From Eubacteriales bacterium (GTDB lineage Bacteria; Bacillota; Clostridia; Christensenellales; CAG-138): a stretch of DNA of 64,000 nt. Below the pieces are notes generated by a model. The model ran no database searches. It saw only the letters and a program-made list of their open reading frames with translations, and was not told the origin of the DNA. A program made the position numbers and the translations under genes. The stretch is taken from contig JAJFTI010000035.1 of NCBI GenBank assembly GCA_021373115.1, positions 31,418 through 95,417 on the forward strand. The letters run 5' to 3'. Positions within the stretch are counted from its first letter, which is position 1; each line of letters opens with the position of its first letter. This document shows, piece by piece, positions 32,386-41,658 of this stretch.

Positions 32386-33492
32386 TTGCCGAGGGTGCAC
32401 GACGAGACAATGATTGTGCGTAGCGAGGACCTCCACACTGCGTACGGTGCATATAAGCTGCGAACAGCGCAGAATTATATCTACATACTGGCGATTATCG
32501 CCAGTGTGTTCAGTGTTTTGCTCATCATATGCGACCTCAATTTTGCGAATAACCAATCTTCACGCCTTGTGGTGGCGCTCATTCGCTATGCGTATGCGAT
32601 TCTTCTGATTTTTGTCAGCGGCTGGCTGACGCGAATTAAGTCGTTTTCGATTTATACGATTGTCGTTTCGCTTCTGGAGCTCGTCAGCGTTGCCATCAGC
32701 TTGTATGTTCTAACGCAATATGCCTCTCCGAATTTCATGATTCAGTCGATGGGACTGGTTGCAACGGTTCTCGTGATCTATCTTGTTCCGAACCGGATGC
32801 CGTATCAACTGGCGCTGTCCCTCGTTTCGGCGCTGGGGTTTTATGCGTTTACTTGTTTTTATATCAGCAATGTAACCATGAACGAAATGCTCGCCTCGGT
32901 GGTCTATACGCTGATCGCAATCATACTTTGCACGGTATCCGTTTATAATAGTGAGAAAAATCAGCTCCGGGAGTATATTGCAAAGAACCGCCTGGAGCAA
33001 ATGAGCTCGACGGATTTTTTAACGAATACCGCCAACCGTTTCCGCCTTGAAGAGGAGGCGGACCGCTGGATGAACTTTTGCCGCAGGCAGAAACTGCCGC
33101 TTTGTCTGGTGTTTGTGGATGTTGACAACCTAAAGCAGATCAACGACTCGTTTGGTCATGCGGCTGGTGATACGGTGCTTGTTACTCTGTCCGCCCTCAT
33201 GCAGAAACAGCTTCGGAATTCCGATACGATTTCCCGCTGGGGCGGTGATGAGTTCGTCCTCCTGCTTCCGAATGTATCGCTGGAAAACGCGATCGCGCTG
33301 CTGGAGCGCCTCAAGACGCTCGTGCTGAAAACGGATTTTGGCGTAGGAATCGCGGTAACCTGCAGCTTCGGCGTTGTGGAGATGGGTGAATCGAGCAGCT
33401 TTCAATCCTTGCTTCACGAAGCGGACGCGCTCATGTATTCCGGAAAACGCGACGGCAAGGACACGATTCGCTATACCGGCCCGGAAGAATAA
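32386..33492 (+). CDS. membrane diguanylate cyclase (GGDEF)
   Basis: This 368-residue protein has five or six N-terminal membrane helices (residues 25-190), then a GGDEF domain. The active motif is intact (WGGDEFVLLLP, about residues 286-290). A product-inhibition site RNSD stands exactly five residues before it. It should make c-di-GMP at the membrane. The TTG at 32386 has AGGTG upstream; an ATG eight codons later is possible. A terminator follows. Confidence 0.88.
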   Translation: MPRVHDETMIVRSEDLHTAYGAYKLRTAQNYIYILAIIASVFSVLLIICDLNFANNQSSRLVVALIRYAYAILLIFVSGWLTRIKSFSIYTIVVSLLELVSVAISLYVLTQYASPNFMIQSMGLVATVLVIYLVPNRMPYQLALSLVSALGFYAFTCFYISNVTMNEMLASVVYTLIAIILCTVSVYNSEKNQLREYIAKNRLEQMSSTDFLTNTANRFRLEEEADRWMNFCRRQKLPLCLVFVDVDNLKQINDSFGHAAGDTVLVTLSALMQKQLRNSDTISRWGGDEFVLLLPNVSLENAIALLERLKTLVLKTDFGVGIAVTCSFGVVEMGESSSFQSLLHEADALMYSGKRDGKDTIRYTGPEE

Positions 33493-33548
33493 AACAAGCC
33501 GTTCCGACGGAAGATACCGCTGCTGTAAGGCGGAAGGAACAAGCAAAA

Positions 33549-33577
33549 AAAACGGAGGACAGGCAGTCCTCCGTTTT
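33549..33577. terminator. bidirectional terminator after the GGDEF gene
   Basis: AAAACGGAGGAC pairs with GTCCTCCGTTTT around AGGCA, between convergent genes. Confidence 0.92.
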
Positions 33578-33605
33578 GCTGTTTTGCGTTTCTCGCCCGA
33601 ACGGA

Positions 33606-34595
33606 CTAAGACTGCGATCTGCCCTCCTGCTCCAGATATACGGCGAACCGGCAGGCGGTATCGCCAAGGAGCGCACATTCGACAACTTCCGCATGAAGCG
33701 GGCGCTCAAGCAGATGTTCATATTGCCGGCGGCAGCGGCTGACGCAGCGCTCGCACCAGACAATGGAAATGGAAGGCGTCCCGGTGAGCAGCGAGGCGCG
33801 CACGTAGGGGTCATGGCAGGTGTAATAGCGTTTTTTCTCGAGTGTACCGGCTTCGATATAGCGCGCGGGTAGGTAGGGCGGCTGCGTAATGTAGAGCGTG
33901 TTACCCCTCCGGACGGCGGACAGCCTCTCCTGGCAAAGCACAATACGATCGACATACGCTTTTGGAAAGAACAGTTCGCACCATTTTGATCCGGAGCGCT
34001 GGAACGCGCGGCATTTCAGCTCCTCCAACTTCGCGCTTGCAAGCAGGTATTCGTCCATCGAGCTTGCGGCCCGATAGAGGTCGCGCTCAGTGCCATATTG
34101 AATGGGGATGAGTCCTTCATGATGCTCGTCAAGCGCGCGGCGTACGTCCGCCTCCGGCATATGGAGGAGCAGATAGCGGATCAGACGCGCGGTATAGCGG
34201 GGCAGGTGCGCGGGATCCGTGCCAAGCGGCGGCTGCGGGATTTCCTTCTCCAACCGCCGGGCGAATACGTTTCCGGAAATCCCGGCAACACGCTCGAGAA
34301 AATCGTCCATGTCCTGCGATCCGTCCACGACCGCGCTCATATAAAGTTCCAGATCGACGCGATTGGTGGTTTCGTAATAAAACAGGATACTCAGCATCCG
34401 GTCTATCGAGTTTTTGTTCCGCTGGATCAGCCGCTTCAAATAAGCGCGCAGGTCGCGCTCGGAGGCGCTGTCCGGCGTGACGCCGCGTTTTTCGAGCCAG
34501 CGTTCCAGCGAGGCGACATTTGAGCAATCCCGGTCCACATCTTCGGTGGAGAGGCCAAAGCCAAGGAGCCTATTTCGAAAAACGGATAAATCCAC
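33606..34595 (-). CDS. conserved protein with V4R-like C-terminus, paralogue B
   Basis: I do not recognise a named family for this 329-residue protein. The N-terminal 150 residues are helical (SLERWLEK, RAYLKRLIQRNKNSIDRML), and the middle is helical too. The C-terminal third has KRYYTCHDPYVRASLL, a Cys pair (WCERCVSRC) and a closing GDTACRFAVYL. The last motif recalls V4R/ATC-hydrolase-type domains that end in GDxxCRF. The GTG at 34595 is chosen because AGGAG stands seven bases before it. It is second of two paralogues with equal spacing of motifs. Confidence 0.65.
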   Translation of the reverse strand: MDLSVFRNRLLGFGLSTEDVDRDCSNVASLERWLEKRGVTPDSASERDLRAYLKRLIQRNKNSIDRMLSILFYYETTNRVDLELYMSAVVDGSQDMDDFLERVAGISGNVFARRLEKEIPQPPLGTDPAHLPRYTARLIRYLLLHMPEADVRRALDEHHEGLIPIQYGTERDLYRAASSMDEYLLASAKLEELKCRAFQRSGSKWCELFFPKAYVDRIVLCQERLSAVRRGNTLYITQPPYLPARYIEAGTLEKKRYYTCHDPYVRASLLTGTPSISIVWCERCVSRCRRQYEHLLERPLHAEVVECALLGDTACRFAVYLEQEGRSQS

Positions 34596-34719
34596 GCGCA
34601 CACTCCTTTTCTTTCAGTGTATTGCCGATGCATTCGAAAACCGAAGCACGGATTGCATCATTCGCAGAATACACCAAACGGATGGAGCGATGAATCCGGA
34701 AAGTTGCAACCGAATACCG

Positions 34720-35700
34720 TTATTTTGCCGCGCCGTCGAGATGGATGGCAAACCGGCAAACCGGGTCTCCTTTGAGTACGGATTCCAGCAACGTTACGCG
34801 CAGTTCTCGGCCAAGCAGGACCTCAAACGGGTATTTCACAAATCCGCCGCTGCAATAACACCAGTTTGAAGAAACAACCGGTTCGCCCCGCAGGATCGCT
34901 TCGCGAACAAACGGGCAGTGGCAGGCATAATATCGCTTTAAAACGGGATCGCTCTGTGCCAGATACCGATCCGGATCATATGGGATCTTGGTGGTATAGA
35001 GCGTGTCGCCCTCCCGTACGGCCGACTGAATCTCGGGATTTGCGGCAACAAAATCGACGACGCGCTGGGTGATGTTCTGTTCGTACCAAACCGTATTGGT
35101 ATCGCAGTGCTGCTGGAGCTCGGCTACCTGCCGCCGGTGATACTCGGCGAGATACGCGTCGATGGAGGATGCCTGCCGGTAAAACTGCGCTTCTTTCTCG
35201 AATGCCGAAGCGGGAATTTCGTGATGATTTCCAGATAATACGCGGCGCATCGTCTCGTCGGGAAGACCGGCTTCCAGCCGGTCCATCAGCGATTTGGTGA
35301 ATTCCGGAAAATCGGCAGGCTCCGAACCCAGCGGAGGATGCATCAAAGAACCGAGCAGGCAAGCGCTGGTTTCGCAATCCACCAGATCGGAAAGCCGCTT
35401 TCGGATGCTTTCAAAAACGCCATCGCCGCCGAGGAGCGACGTGAAGTAGATATAGATATCGTTCCGCCCGGTCAGATAAAAATATCGCGCAAGGGAAAGC
35501 AGCGTTTCCAGATCGTTTTGTCCGTTGCGCATCAGATGGCGAACGTATTGCCGCACGGGATCGACGTTGGTCAATTCCAGCGAAGATGGAAGTCCGTTCA
35601 GCCACTGCTCCAGCGCGGCAACGGAACCGACCGCCCGGTCGGCGGAATCGCTCGAAAAGCCGCGTTTGGCATAATGCTCGCGAAGGATGGATTCGTTCAT
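34720..35700 (-). CDS. conserved protein with V4R-like C-terminus, paralogue A
   Basis: This 326-residue protein shares the whole plan of its neighbour: ALEQWLNGL near the N-terminus, VRQYVRHLMRNGQNDLETLL, LKRYYACHCPFVREAIL, WCYCSGGFVKYPFE and GDPVCRFAIHL at the end. The CHxPxVR and GDxxCRF motifs with several Cys suggest a metal or ligand site. There is no membrane helix. AGGAGG precedes the ATG at 35700, with a good promoter and dyad upstream. The two genes are 124 bases apart and probably form one transcript. Confidence 0.65.
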   Translation of the reverse strand: MNESILREHYAKRGFSSDSADRAVGSVAALEQWLNGLPSSLELTNVDPVRQYVRHLMRNGQNDLETLLSLARYFYLTGRNDIYIYFTSLLGGDGVFESIRKRLSDLVDCETSACLLGSLMHPPLGSEPADFPEFTKSLMDRLEAGLPDETMRRVLSGNHHEIPASAFEKEAQFYRQASSIDAYLAEYHRRQVAELQQHCDTNTVWYEQNITQRVVDFVAANPEIQSAVREGDTLYTTKIPYDPDRYLAQSDPVLKRYYACHCPFVREAILRGEPVVSSNWCYCSGGFVKYPFEVLLGRELRVTLLESVLKGDPVCRFAIHLDGAAK

Positions 35701-36072
35701 CGCTTTTCCTCCTGATGTGGAATCGGGGTTGTGGAAACAGAGTACATGTTTGGATTATAATCAAACCCGCTGCTTTGCTCAACTCATTTTTACCCGGCGG
35801 CAGGAATCGCCCGCACACTTCTATCATGAACCCAATAGGGCGGATTTTGGAAAAAACGGTGAACATCGGCGTTGCTTGAAACAGAGTTGAACAAATATTG
35901 CTAAACTGTGCTTGTCCGGTGGAAAACAGGATGCATTTTCATTATTTAAGAAGATGCTGCGGCGGGTTCATAATGAAGCCGCAAATCTGTCGATAGATTG
36001 TCGGTTTTTCGTAATAACCTAGTAACATTGACGGCGTAAGATAAGAGCATTGAAAGGCAGGCGGGTTTCTAT
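35701..36072. other. divergent intergenic region
   Basis: The left part holds the minus-strand promoter and dyad of the paralogue pair. The right part shows a GGCGGG ribosome site for the epimerase gene but no convincing rightward promoter. Nothing coding is seen. Confidence 0.4.
35748..35782 (-). promoter_or_regulatory. promoter with dyad for the paralogue pair
   Basis: On the minus strand, TTGAGC (35777-35782) and TATAAT (35754-35759) are 17 bases apart. The -10 sits inside a near-perfect palindrome at 35748-35766 (GTTTG, ATTATAAT, CAAAC), a plausible repressor site. Confidence 0.7.
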
Positions 36073-37113
36073 ATGAAACGAGTTTATATTATAACGGGTG
36101 TTGGCGGGCACCTCGGCAACACGGTTGCGCGAGAGCTGCTCGCCGCGGGTGAAACCGTGCGCGGGTTCGCGCTCCCGAGCGAGGACATCACGATGCTGTA
36201 TGGCGATGCGGTGTCCATTGTCCGCGGTGACGTAAGGGACAAGTCCTCCCTCGAACCGCTGTTTTTCGGTCTGACGCCGGAAGACGAAGTTTTTGTGATT
36301 CACTGCGCGGGGATCGTGTCCGTTGCGTCGAAGTTTGACCAGCGGGTGGTGGATGTCAATGTTCGCGGCACGGAAAATGTCGTTAACCTTTGCAAGGAGC
36401 ACGGGGTCAAGAAGCTGGTCTATATCAGCTCCGTCCATGCGCTGCCGGAACTGCCGCATGGCGACGTAATGCACGAGATTGACGGTTTCCAGGAGGATGC
36501 CGTGATTGGCCTCTATGCAAAGACGAAGGCCGCCGCGACACAGATTGTGCTCGACGCGGTAAAGGAGGGGCTGGACGCAACCGTCATTCAGCCTTCCGGC
36601 ATCATTGGCCCGAACGATTACGGCCACGGACACCTGACGCAGATGATAATTAATTACCTCAACGGCAGCCTGACCGCCTGCGTGGAAGGCGGCTATGATT
36701 TCGTGGATGTGCGTGACGTTGCGGACGGCGTGATCGCCGCAACCGAGAAGGGGAAAAAGGGCGAGTGCTATATTCTTTCGAACCGTTATATTCCCGTTCG
36801 CGAATTACTCAATACGCTGGCCCGCGTAACCGGCGGGCGGAAGATAACAACCGTCCTGCCACTCTGGTTTGCCAGAATGACCGCGCCGATTGCGGAGCTT
36901 TACTACAAGATCCGGCATGAATCTCCATTATTTACGCGGTATACGCTCTATACCCTCACGAGCAATGCGCGCTTCACCAACGAGAAGGCAAAACGCGACC
37001 TTGGCTACCACCCGCGCGACATTGGCACAACCATCAAGGATACCGTTTCGTTTCTCACGCGCGAGCGCAAGAATCTGTTTGTCAAGCGCCGCGTCATAAA
37101 GCGGCTCCCGTAA
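36073..37113 (+). CDS. NAD-dependent epimerase/dehydratase (extended SDR)
   Basis: This 346-residue protein has the Rossmann motif ITGVGGHLGNTV, the NAD-site segment VIHCAGIVSVAS and the catalytic YAKTK (YxxxK). A C-terminal substrate domain follows. It is of the dihydroflavonol reductase/3-beta-HSD-like branch of extended SDRs. Its substrate could be a nucleotide sugar or another carbonyl compound. The ATG at 36073 has GGCGGG upstream. It is a single-gene unit ended by a strong terminator. Confidence 0.88.
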   Translation: MKRVYIITGVGGHLGNTVARELLAAGETVRGFALPSEDITMLYGDAVSIVRGDVRDKSSLEPLFFGLTPEDEVFVIHCAGIVSVASKFDQRVVDVNVRGTENVVNLCKEHGVKKLVYISSVHALPELPHGDVMHEIDGFQEDAVIGLYAKTKAAATQIVLDAVKEGLDATVIQPSGIIGPNDYGHGHLTQMIINYLNGSLTACVEGGYDFVDVRDVADGVIAATEKGKKGECYILSNRYIPVRELLNTLARVTGGRKITTVLPLWFARMTAPIAELYYKIRHESPLFTRYTLYTLTSNARFTNEKAKRDLGYHPRDIGTTIKDTVSFLTRERKNLFVKRRVIKRLP

Positions 37114-37138
37114 TGGGCTGATTTTAATTCAGAAGGAG

Positions 37139-37175
37139 AAGGCCTCGATCCGATTGCTCGGATCGAGGCCTTTTT
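37139..37175. terminator. strong terminator after the epimerase gene
   Basis: AAGGCCTCGATCCG pairs perfectly with CGGATCGAGGCCTT, a 14-bp stem, followed by T5. It lies between convergent genes. Confidence 0.95.
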
Positions 37176-37181
37176 GCGCGA

Positions 37182-37913
37182 TCAGCGCTTCATATAGATC
37201 ACATAGGGGTGGCTCATATGATAGCCGAGCTTTTCCGCAAGCGAGACGGAGCGCAGATCGAACGCGTCCCAACTGGGATATAAACCGCGATCAAGAGCTT
37301 CTAGGATCAGCCGCGCGCCGCAAACGGTGGCGAGCCCGCGCTCCCGGTACTCCGGCTTGGTATCGATTTCAATTTCGATACCGCCGCTGTAAACGGTATA
37401 GCTGCTTGCGCCGGAAACAAGCGCGCCTTTGTGAAGAACGGCGACGCCGAATCCGCGCTTCAGGAAATCGTCGAAGCCCTGAAAGCAGGAACAGAAATCG
37501 CGCGACCAGCTTTCGGCAAGCGACTGCTCGCAGACGGACGCGTCGAAAAGTTTCAGTTCGTATTCCGCTCCAAGCGCGTTCACATATCGCTCGAGAAGCT
37601 CGCGGCGGAATACGGCCGGTTCTTTTTGAATGGCATAGCGCAGGCGTTTCGTTACGCGATCGCCCCAAACGCGCTCGATGGTCTCGCTCCAGGCGTCGTT
37701 CTGCGGAACAATCTCCTCCGAGGCGGCTTGTGACGCGAGCGCTTCATTTGGCTGGCCGCCAAAAAAGCACAGGTCGCCGATCACAAGCTGTGCGGAAACA
37801 GGCGCCGCTTCCTCGTCCACGAGGGCATAGCCCATGTGTCCCTGCAATACGGACCAGATCATCGTTTCTTCCCAGCCGCAGAAGAGAGGCGCAATTTTCT
37901 CAAGTAAGGTCAT
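37182..37913 (-). CDS. GNAT family N-acetyltransferase
   Basis: This protein of about 243 residues resembles the GNAT_acetyltran family. LFCGWEETMIWSVLQGHMG lies near the N-terminus, and the C-terminal acetyl-CoA site includes YRERGLATVCGARLI (an RxxGxA-like loop), with SLAEKLGY near the end. The start is uncertain: the ATG at 37913 fits the family but has only a weak ribosome site, and a TTG at 37961 is possible. It follows the amidohydrolase gene on the same strand. Confidence 0.8.
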   Translation of the reverse strand: MTLLEKIAPLFCGWEETMIWSVLQGHMGYALVDEEAAPVSAQLVIGDLCFFGGQPNEALASQAASEEIVPQNDAWSETIERVWGDRVTKRLRYAIQKEPAVFRRELLERYVNALGAEYELKLFDASVCEQSLAESWSRDFCSCFQGFDDFLKRGFGVAVLHKGALVSGASSYTVYSGGIEIEIDTKPEYRERGLATVCGARLILEALDRGLYPSWDAFDLRSVSLAEKLGYHMSHPYVIYMKR

Positions 37914-37964
37914 GAAAAAGATTCGCTTTCGTGTTAACTCAGTGCCGGTGAAAAGGCGCAAGCG

Positions 37965-39230
37965 TTATTTCATCGACCGGATGATGCGCGCGGATTCCGC
38001 ATAGATCCGCTCCGGATCGTCGCCAATGAAGAATTCCCCGCGCTCGTAAAGAACCCTGCCCGCGATCATGGTCAGGCATACGTTCTGCTTGCTGCCGCTG
38101 TACACAATATTTTTCTCAATATTGTTGAGCGGCTGCATATTGGGCTGATTCAGATCGATTAGGATCAGATCCGCCTGCTTGCCCGGCGCAAGGCAGTCGC
38201 AGTCGCGAAAGCCGCAGGCATACGCGCCGTTGCGGCAGGCCATGCGCAGTACCTCGTTTGCGTCCACGGCGCCCGCGCCATGACGGTATTTCTGCAGGCC
38301 GGTAACGAGAAACATTTCCCGAAACATATCCAGGCAATTATTGCTCGCTGCCCCGTCCGTTCCAATGGCAACGGGGATTCCGCGTTCCAGAAATTCATAG
38401 ACCGGCGCAATGCCGCTGGCCAGTTTGAGATTGGAAGCGGGACAGGTGACCGCGGTCATGCCGCGCGCCTGCATGATCTCCATTTCGTGTTCGGAAACAT
38501 GAACGCAGTGATAGCCGCCGCCGCCGAAATCGAATAGTCCAAGCGAATCGAGATATTCAATGGTCCGCATGCCGCTGTGCGCAACGCAGCTATCCACTTC
38601 CGCCTGCGTTTCGTTAAGGTGCGTATAGAACGGCTGCTTGAGCGAATGCGCCAAATCGGAAAGGTCTCGCAGAAGCGGATAGGAAGTTGTGTACTCCGCG
38701 TGAAATCCCAACTGATAGGAAATCAGCGGATGCAGGGCGGAGTAACGCGCGTATTCGTCCGCCGTTTCCGCGGCGGTTCCGCCAAAATCGTTGGCGCAGC
38801 CGACGAGCGCGGTGCGAAAACCGGTGTCAATGGCGGCACTGGCTATGCTTTCGCGCGAGAAATACATATCGAACATCAGCGTAATGCCGCTTGTGAGATA
38901 CTCCAGAATGGCAAGTTTGGTGAGCACATATACGCTCTCCGGCGTGAGCTGCGCTTCTTTTGGAAACACTTGCTCGGTCAGCCAGCGCTGCAGGGGAAGA
39001 TCGTCCGCCAGCGAACGCAAAAAAGTCATTCCGCTGTGCGTGTGGGCGTTTTTAAATCCCGGAAGCAGCAGGTTGCCGCCGCAGTCGATCTCCCGGTCAA
39101 AGGGCGAAAACTGCGCGCAATCCGATTGCATGGCCAGAATGGTGCTGCCGTCCACGACCAGTTCTCCGATAGAGAGCGGCGTCTTGTCGTCCAGCGGCAG
39201 GATGCGCGCGTTAAAAAATCTAATTTTCAT
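37965..39230 (-). CDS. amidohydrolase, S-adenosylhomocysteine/methylthioadenosine deaminase-like
   Basis: This 421-residue protein is a metal-dependent TRZ/ATZ-type deaminase. It has the N-terminal metal site NAHTHSGM, then HLNET, a third metal His in YHCVHVSEHE, and GTDGAASNN with the metal Asp. Known relatives (MtaD) deaminate SAH, MTA or adenosine; guanine deaminases are more distant. The ATG at 39230 has no Shine-Dalgarno. An extended -10 (TGCTACAAT on the minus strand) lies so close that the mRNA may be leaderless. Confidence 0.85.
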   Translation of the reverse strand: MKIRFFNARILPLDDKTPLSIGELVVDGSTILAMQSDCAQFSPFDREIDCGGNLLLPGFKNAHTHSGMTFLRSLADDLPLQRWLTEQVFPKEAQLTPESVYVLTKLAILEYLTSGITLMFDMYFSRESIASAAIDTGFRTALVGCANDFGGTAAETADEYARYSALHPLISYQLGFHAEYTTSYPLLRDLSDLAHSLKQPFYTHLNETQAEVDSCVAHSGMRTIEYLDSLGLFDFGGGGYHCVHVSEHEMEIMQARGMTAVTCPASNLKLASGIAPVYEFLERGIPVAIGTDGAASNNCLDMFREMFLVTGLQKYRHGAGAVDANEVLRMACRNGAYACGFRDCDCLAPGKQADLILIDLNQPNMQPLNNIEKNIVYSGSKQNVCLTMIAGRVLYERGEFFIGDDPERIYAESARIIRSMK

Positions 39231-39429
39231 AGGTGTATTGTAGCACAGTGCCCGCTCGTGAATCCAGTGTGAAAGATACCCAATCCTGCTGTTCGAATGG
39301 AAAGATGCGTGCTATAATAATGAAAACAACGAGAACACAGCAAGTCAAACAAGCATGCCCTCGCTTAACGAACCTAGTGCATCCGAACCTATCCGTGCAA
39401 ATCGAAAAAGAGACTGGTGAAAAGAGAAT

Positions 39430-40245
39430 ATGAAGGACGAGATAGCAGAGCATTTTCGGCAAACGAGTATTCCCGCGCCAAAAATGGAAACAAACGACGG
39501 TTATGCGGAGCAGCTTCAGCAACTGAAGGGGATTCTCAATCACGCAAAACGTATCGTTTTTCTGGGCGGCGCGGGCGTTTCCACCGAGAGCGGGATTCCC
39601 GATTTTCGCTCGAGCGACGGAGTCTATTCCGCCATGAAGCAATACGGCCATGCGCCGGAGGTGCTGCTTAGCCATACGTTCTTTCTGGCGCATACGGCGG
39701 AGTTTTTCGAATACTACCGCGCGCATTTGCTGCATCCCAAAGCGCAGCCGAACGACGCGCACCGGGCGCTGGCCCGCCTGGAGTCGGAAGGGAAGCTCGC
39801 CGCCGTTGTAACGCAGAACATCGACGGTTTGCACCAGAAGGCGGGCAGCAAAAATGTGCTGGAGTTGCATGGCAGCGTACACCGGAACCGCTGCATGAAC
39901 TGCGGAAGAACCTATACGCTTGACGAAGTGATCAAAAAGGAAGGCGTTCCGCATTGTTATTGCGGCGGGATCATCAAGCCGGAGGTTGTGCTGTATGAAG
40001 AGCCGCTGGATGAACGGGTCTGGCGGGAAGCGATGCTGCAGATTCACCGCGCGGATACGCTGATTGTCGGTGGAACGTCGTTGCTGGTCTACCCCGCGGC
40101 GGGGCTGGTGGACTATTTTCAGGGAAAAAACCTTGTTGTGATTAATATTGGGAAAACGAGCCGGGATGTTTGCGCGAATCTGGCAATTGCCGCGCCGATC
40201 GGCCGCGTGTTTCGGGACTCCGTTTTAAGCGCGAAAAGCGCGTGA
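39430..40245 (+). CDS. sirtuin NAD-dependent protein deacylase
   Basis: This 271-residue protein has the NAD site FLGGAGVSTESGIPDFRS, the TQNIDGLHQ motif, the catalytic His in ELHGSVHRN, and a zinc site with CMNC and a tight second pair CYC. It removes acetyl or other acyl groups from protein lysines in the cytosol. The ATG at 39430 follows AAGAGAA. It is transcribed divergently from the amidohydrolase gene. An extended -10 (TGCTATAAT, TATAAT at 39313-39318) is its likely promoter. Confidence 0.93.
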   Translation: MKDEIAEHFRQTSIPAPKMETNDGYAEQLQQLKGILNHAKRIVFLGGAGVSTESGIPDFRSSDGVYSAMKQYGHAPEVLLSHTFFLAHTAEFFEYYRAHLLHPKAQPNDAHRALARLESEGKLAAVVTQNIDGLHQKAGSKNVLELHGSVHRNRCMNCGRTYTLDEVIKKEGVPHCYCGGIIKPEVVLYEEPLDERVWREAMLQIHRADTLIVGGTSLLVYPAAGLVDYFQGKNLVVINIGKTSRDVCANLAIAAPIGRVFRDSVLSAKSA

Positions 40246-40281
40246 CGGCGAATAGGATTGAAACCAAACAATGCAGACAGG

Positions 40282-40306
40282 CAGCCGCCCTCGGGCGGCT
40301 GTTTTT
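40282..40306 (+). terminator. terminator after the sirtuin gene
   Basis: CAGCCGCC pairs with GGCGGCTG around CTCG, followed by T5. Confidence 0.92.
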
Positions 40307-40479
40307 CGGGGAACGCCGCGCAAGTCTGCTTGCCGGGAACCGGCAGACTAGGGCGGCGGGGGCTCGCTTCACGATCCGTTCACACTTTGTTTGATTGTCC
40401 AGGCACGGCGGCGCATGTTAAAATACATTGATATCATAGGCTTGGTGCGTCCGGATGACGCAATGAAGGCGGTTTAATC

Positions 40480-41517
40480 ATGGGCTTGTTTGACACCTCC
40501 GATATTGGGATCGATCTTGGTACGTCCTCAACGCTGGTTTACGTGAAGGGAAAGGGCATTGTGCTCAAAGAACCTTCCGTGGTCGCGGTGGAACGGGTGA
40601 CGGGGCGCATTGTCGCAATTGGCGAAGAAGCGCGCAAAATGATGGGCCGTGCACCGGCAAACATTCTGGTCATACGCCCGCTGCGGGACGGAGTAATCTC
40701 CAACTTCGACGTAACGGCTCGCATGCTGCGCTATTTTTTTCAAAAAGTGGTTGGAACGCGGCTGCTCTACCGCCCGCGGGCGGTCGTTTGCGTACCTTCC
40801 GGCGTTACGGAAGCGGAGAAACGATGCGTAATCGAGGCTTCGGACGAAGCCGGCGCGCGCTATACCTACCTCATTGAGGAACCCATTGCGGCGGCGATCG
40901 GCGCCGGAATTGATATTAACGAGCAAAAGGGCCATATGGTGCTTGATATCGGCGGCGGAACGACGGATATCGCCGTGATCGCGTATGGCGCAACCGTGAT
41001 TTCCGATTCCATTAAAATGGCGGGGGATAAGTTTGACGACGCGCTTCGCCGCTATCTGAAACGCAAGCATAATATTTATATTGGCGAGCGCAATGCGGAG
41101 GACATCAAGATCGCTTACGGGCGCGCGCACATGGAAAAGGAACAGCGTATTATTGAAGTGCGCGGGCGGAATGTAACCACCGGGCTTCCGGAAGCGGTCC
41201 CCATTGGCACGAATGAAATGGTGGACGCGCTGAACGAACCGCTTGCCGCGATTATGGAACGCGTACGCGGATTGTTTGAGCGGACCCCGCCGGAACTGGC
41301 GACGGATATTACCGAAACGGGCATTGTCGTAACAGGCGGCGGCGCGCTGCTTGCCGGATTCGACCGCTATGTTACGGAGCGGACGAATGTGCCCTGCCGA
41401 ATTGCGGAAGACCCGATTTCCTGCGTTGCGCTTGGAACCGGGCGCGTGCTGGAAGATTTTCAAAAGTACAACGCGGCCATTTACGACTACCGCCGCGGGG
41501 AATACTACGACGGCTGA
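40480..41517 (+). CDS. mreB: rod shape-determining protein, MreB/Mbl family
   Basis: This 345-residue actin-like protein has the phosphate-1 loop IGIDLGTSSTLVYVKGKGIV, the LDIGGGTTDIAVI phosphate-2 loop and the adenosine motif VVTGGGALLAGFDRY. MreB filaments guide lateral wall synthesis at the membrane. mreC and mreD are not adjacent, so it may be an Mbl/MreBH-like extra copy. The ATG at 40480 follows GAAGGCGG. The wall hydrolase gene lies 141 bases downstream. Confidence 0.95.
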   Translation: MGLFDTSDIGIDLGTSSTLVYVKGKGIVLKEPSVVAVERVTGRIVAIGEEARKMMGRAPANILVIRPLRDGVISNFDVTARMLRYFFQKVVGTRLLYRPRAVVCVPSGVTEAEKRCVIEASDEAGARYTYLIEEPIAAAIGAGIDINEQKGHMVLDIGGGTTDIAVIAYGATVISDSIKMAGDKFDDALRRYLKRKHNIYIGERNAEDIKIAYGRAHMEKEQRIIEVRGRNVTTGLPEAVPIGTNEMVDALNEPLAAIMERVRGLFERTPPELATDITETGIVVTGGGALLAGFDRYVTERTNVPCRIAEDPISCVALGTGRVLEDFQKYNAAIYDYRRGEYYDG

Positions 41518-41658
41518 GCCTGCGCGGCGCGCGGGTTCGTTATCCGATCATTCAAGAATTGTTCAAGACAGCGTCATGATTCATTGCTATAATCTGCGTG
41601 AAACATGATTTGGATGTATGGCGGCGGAATGGTTCCGCTTGCCGAAAGGAGTCTAGAC

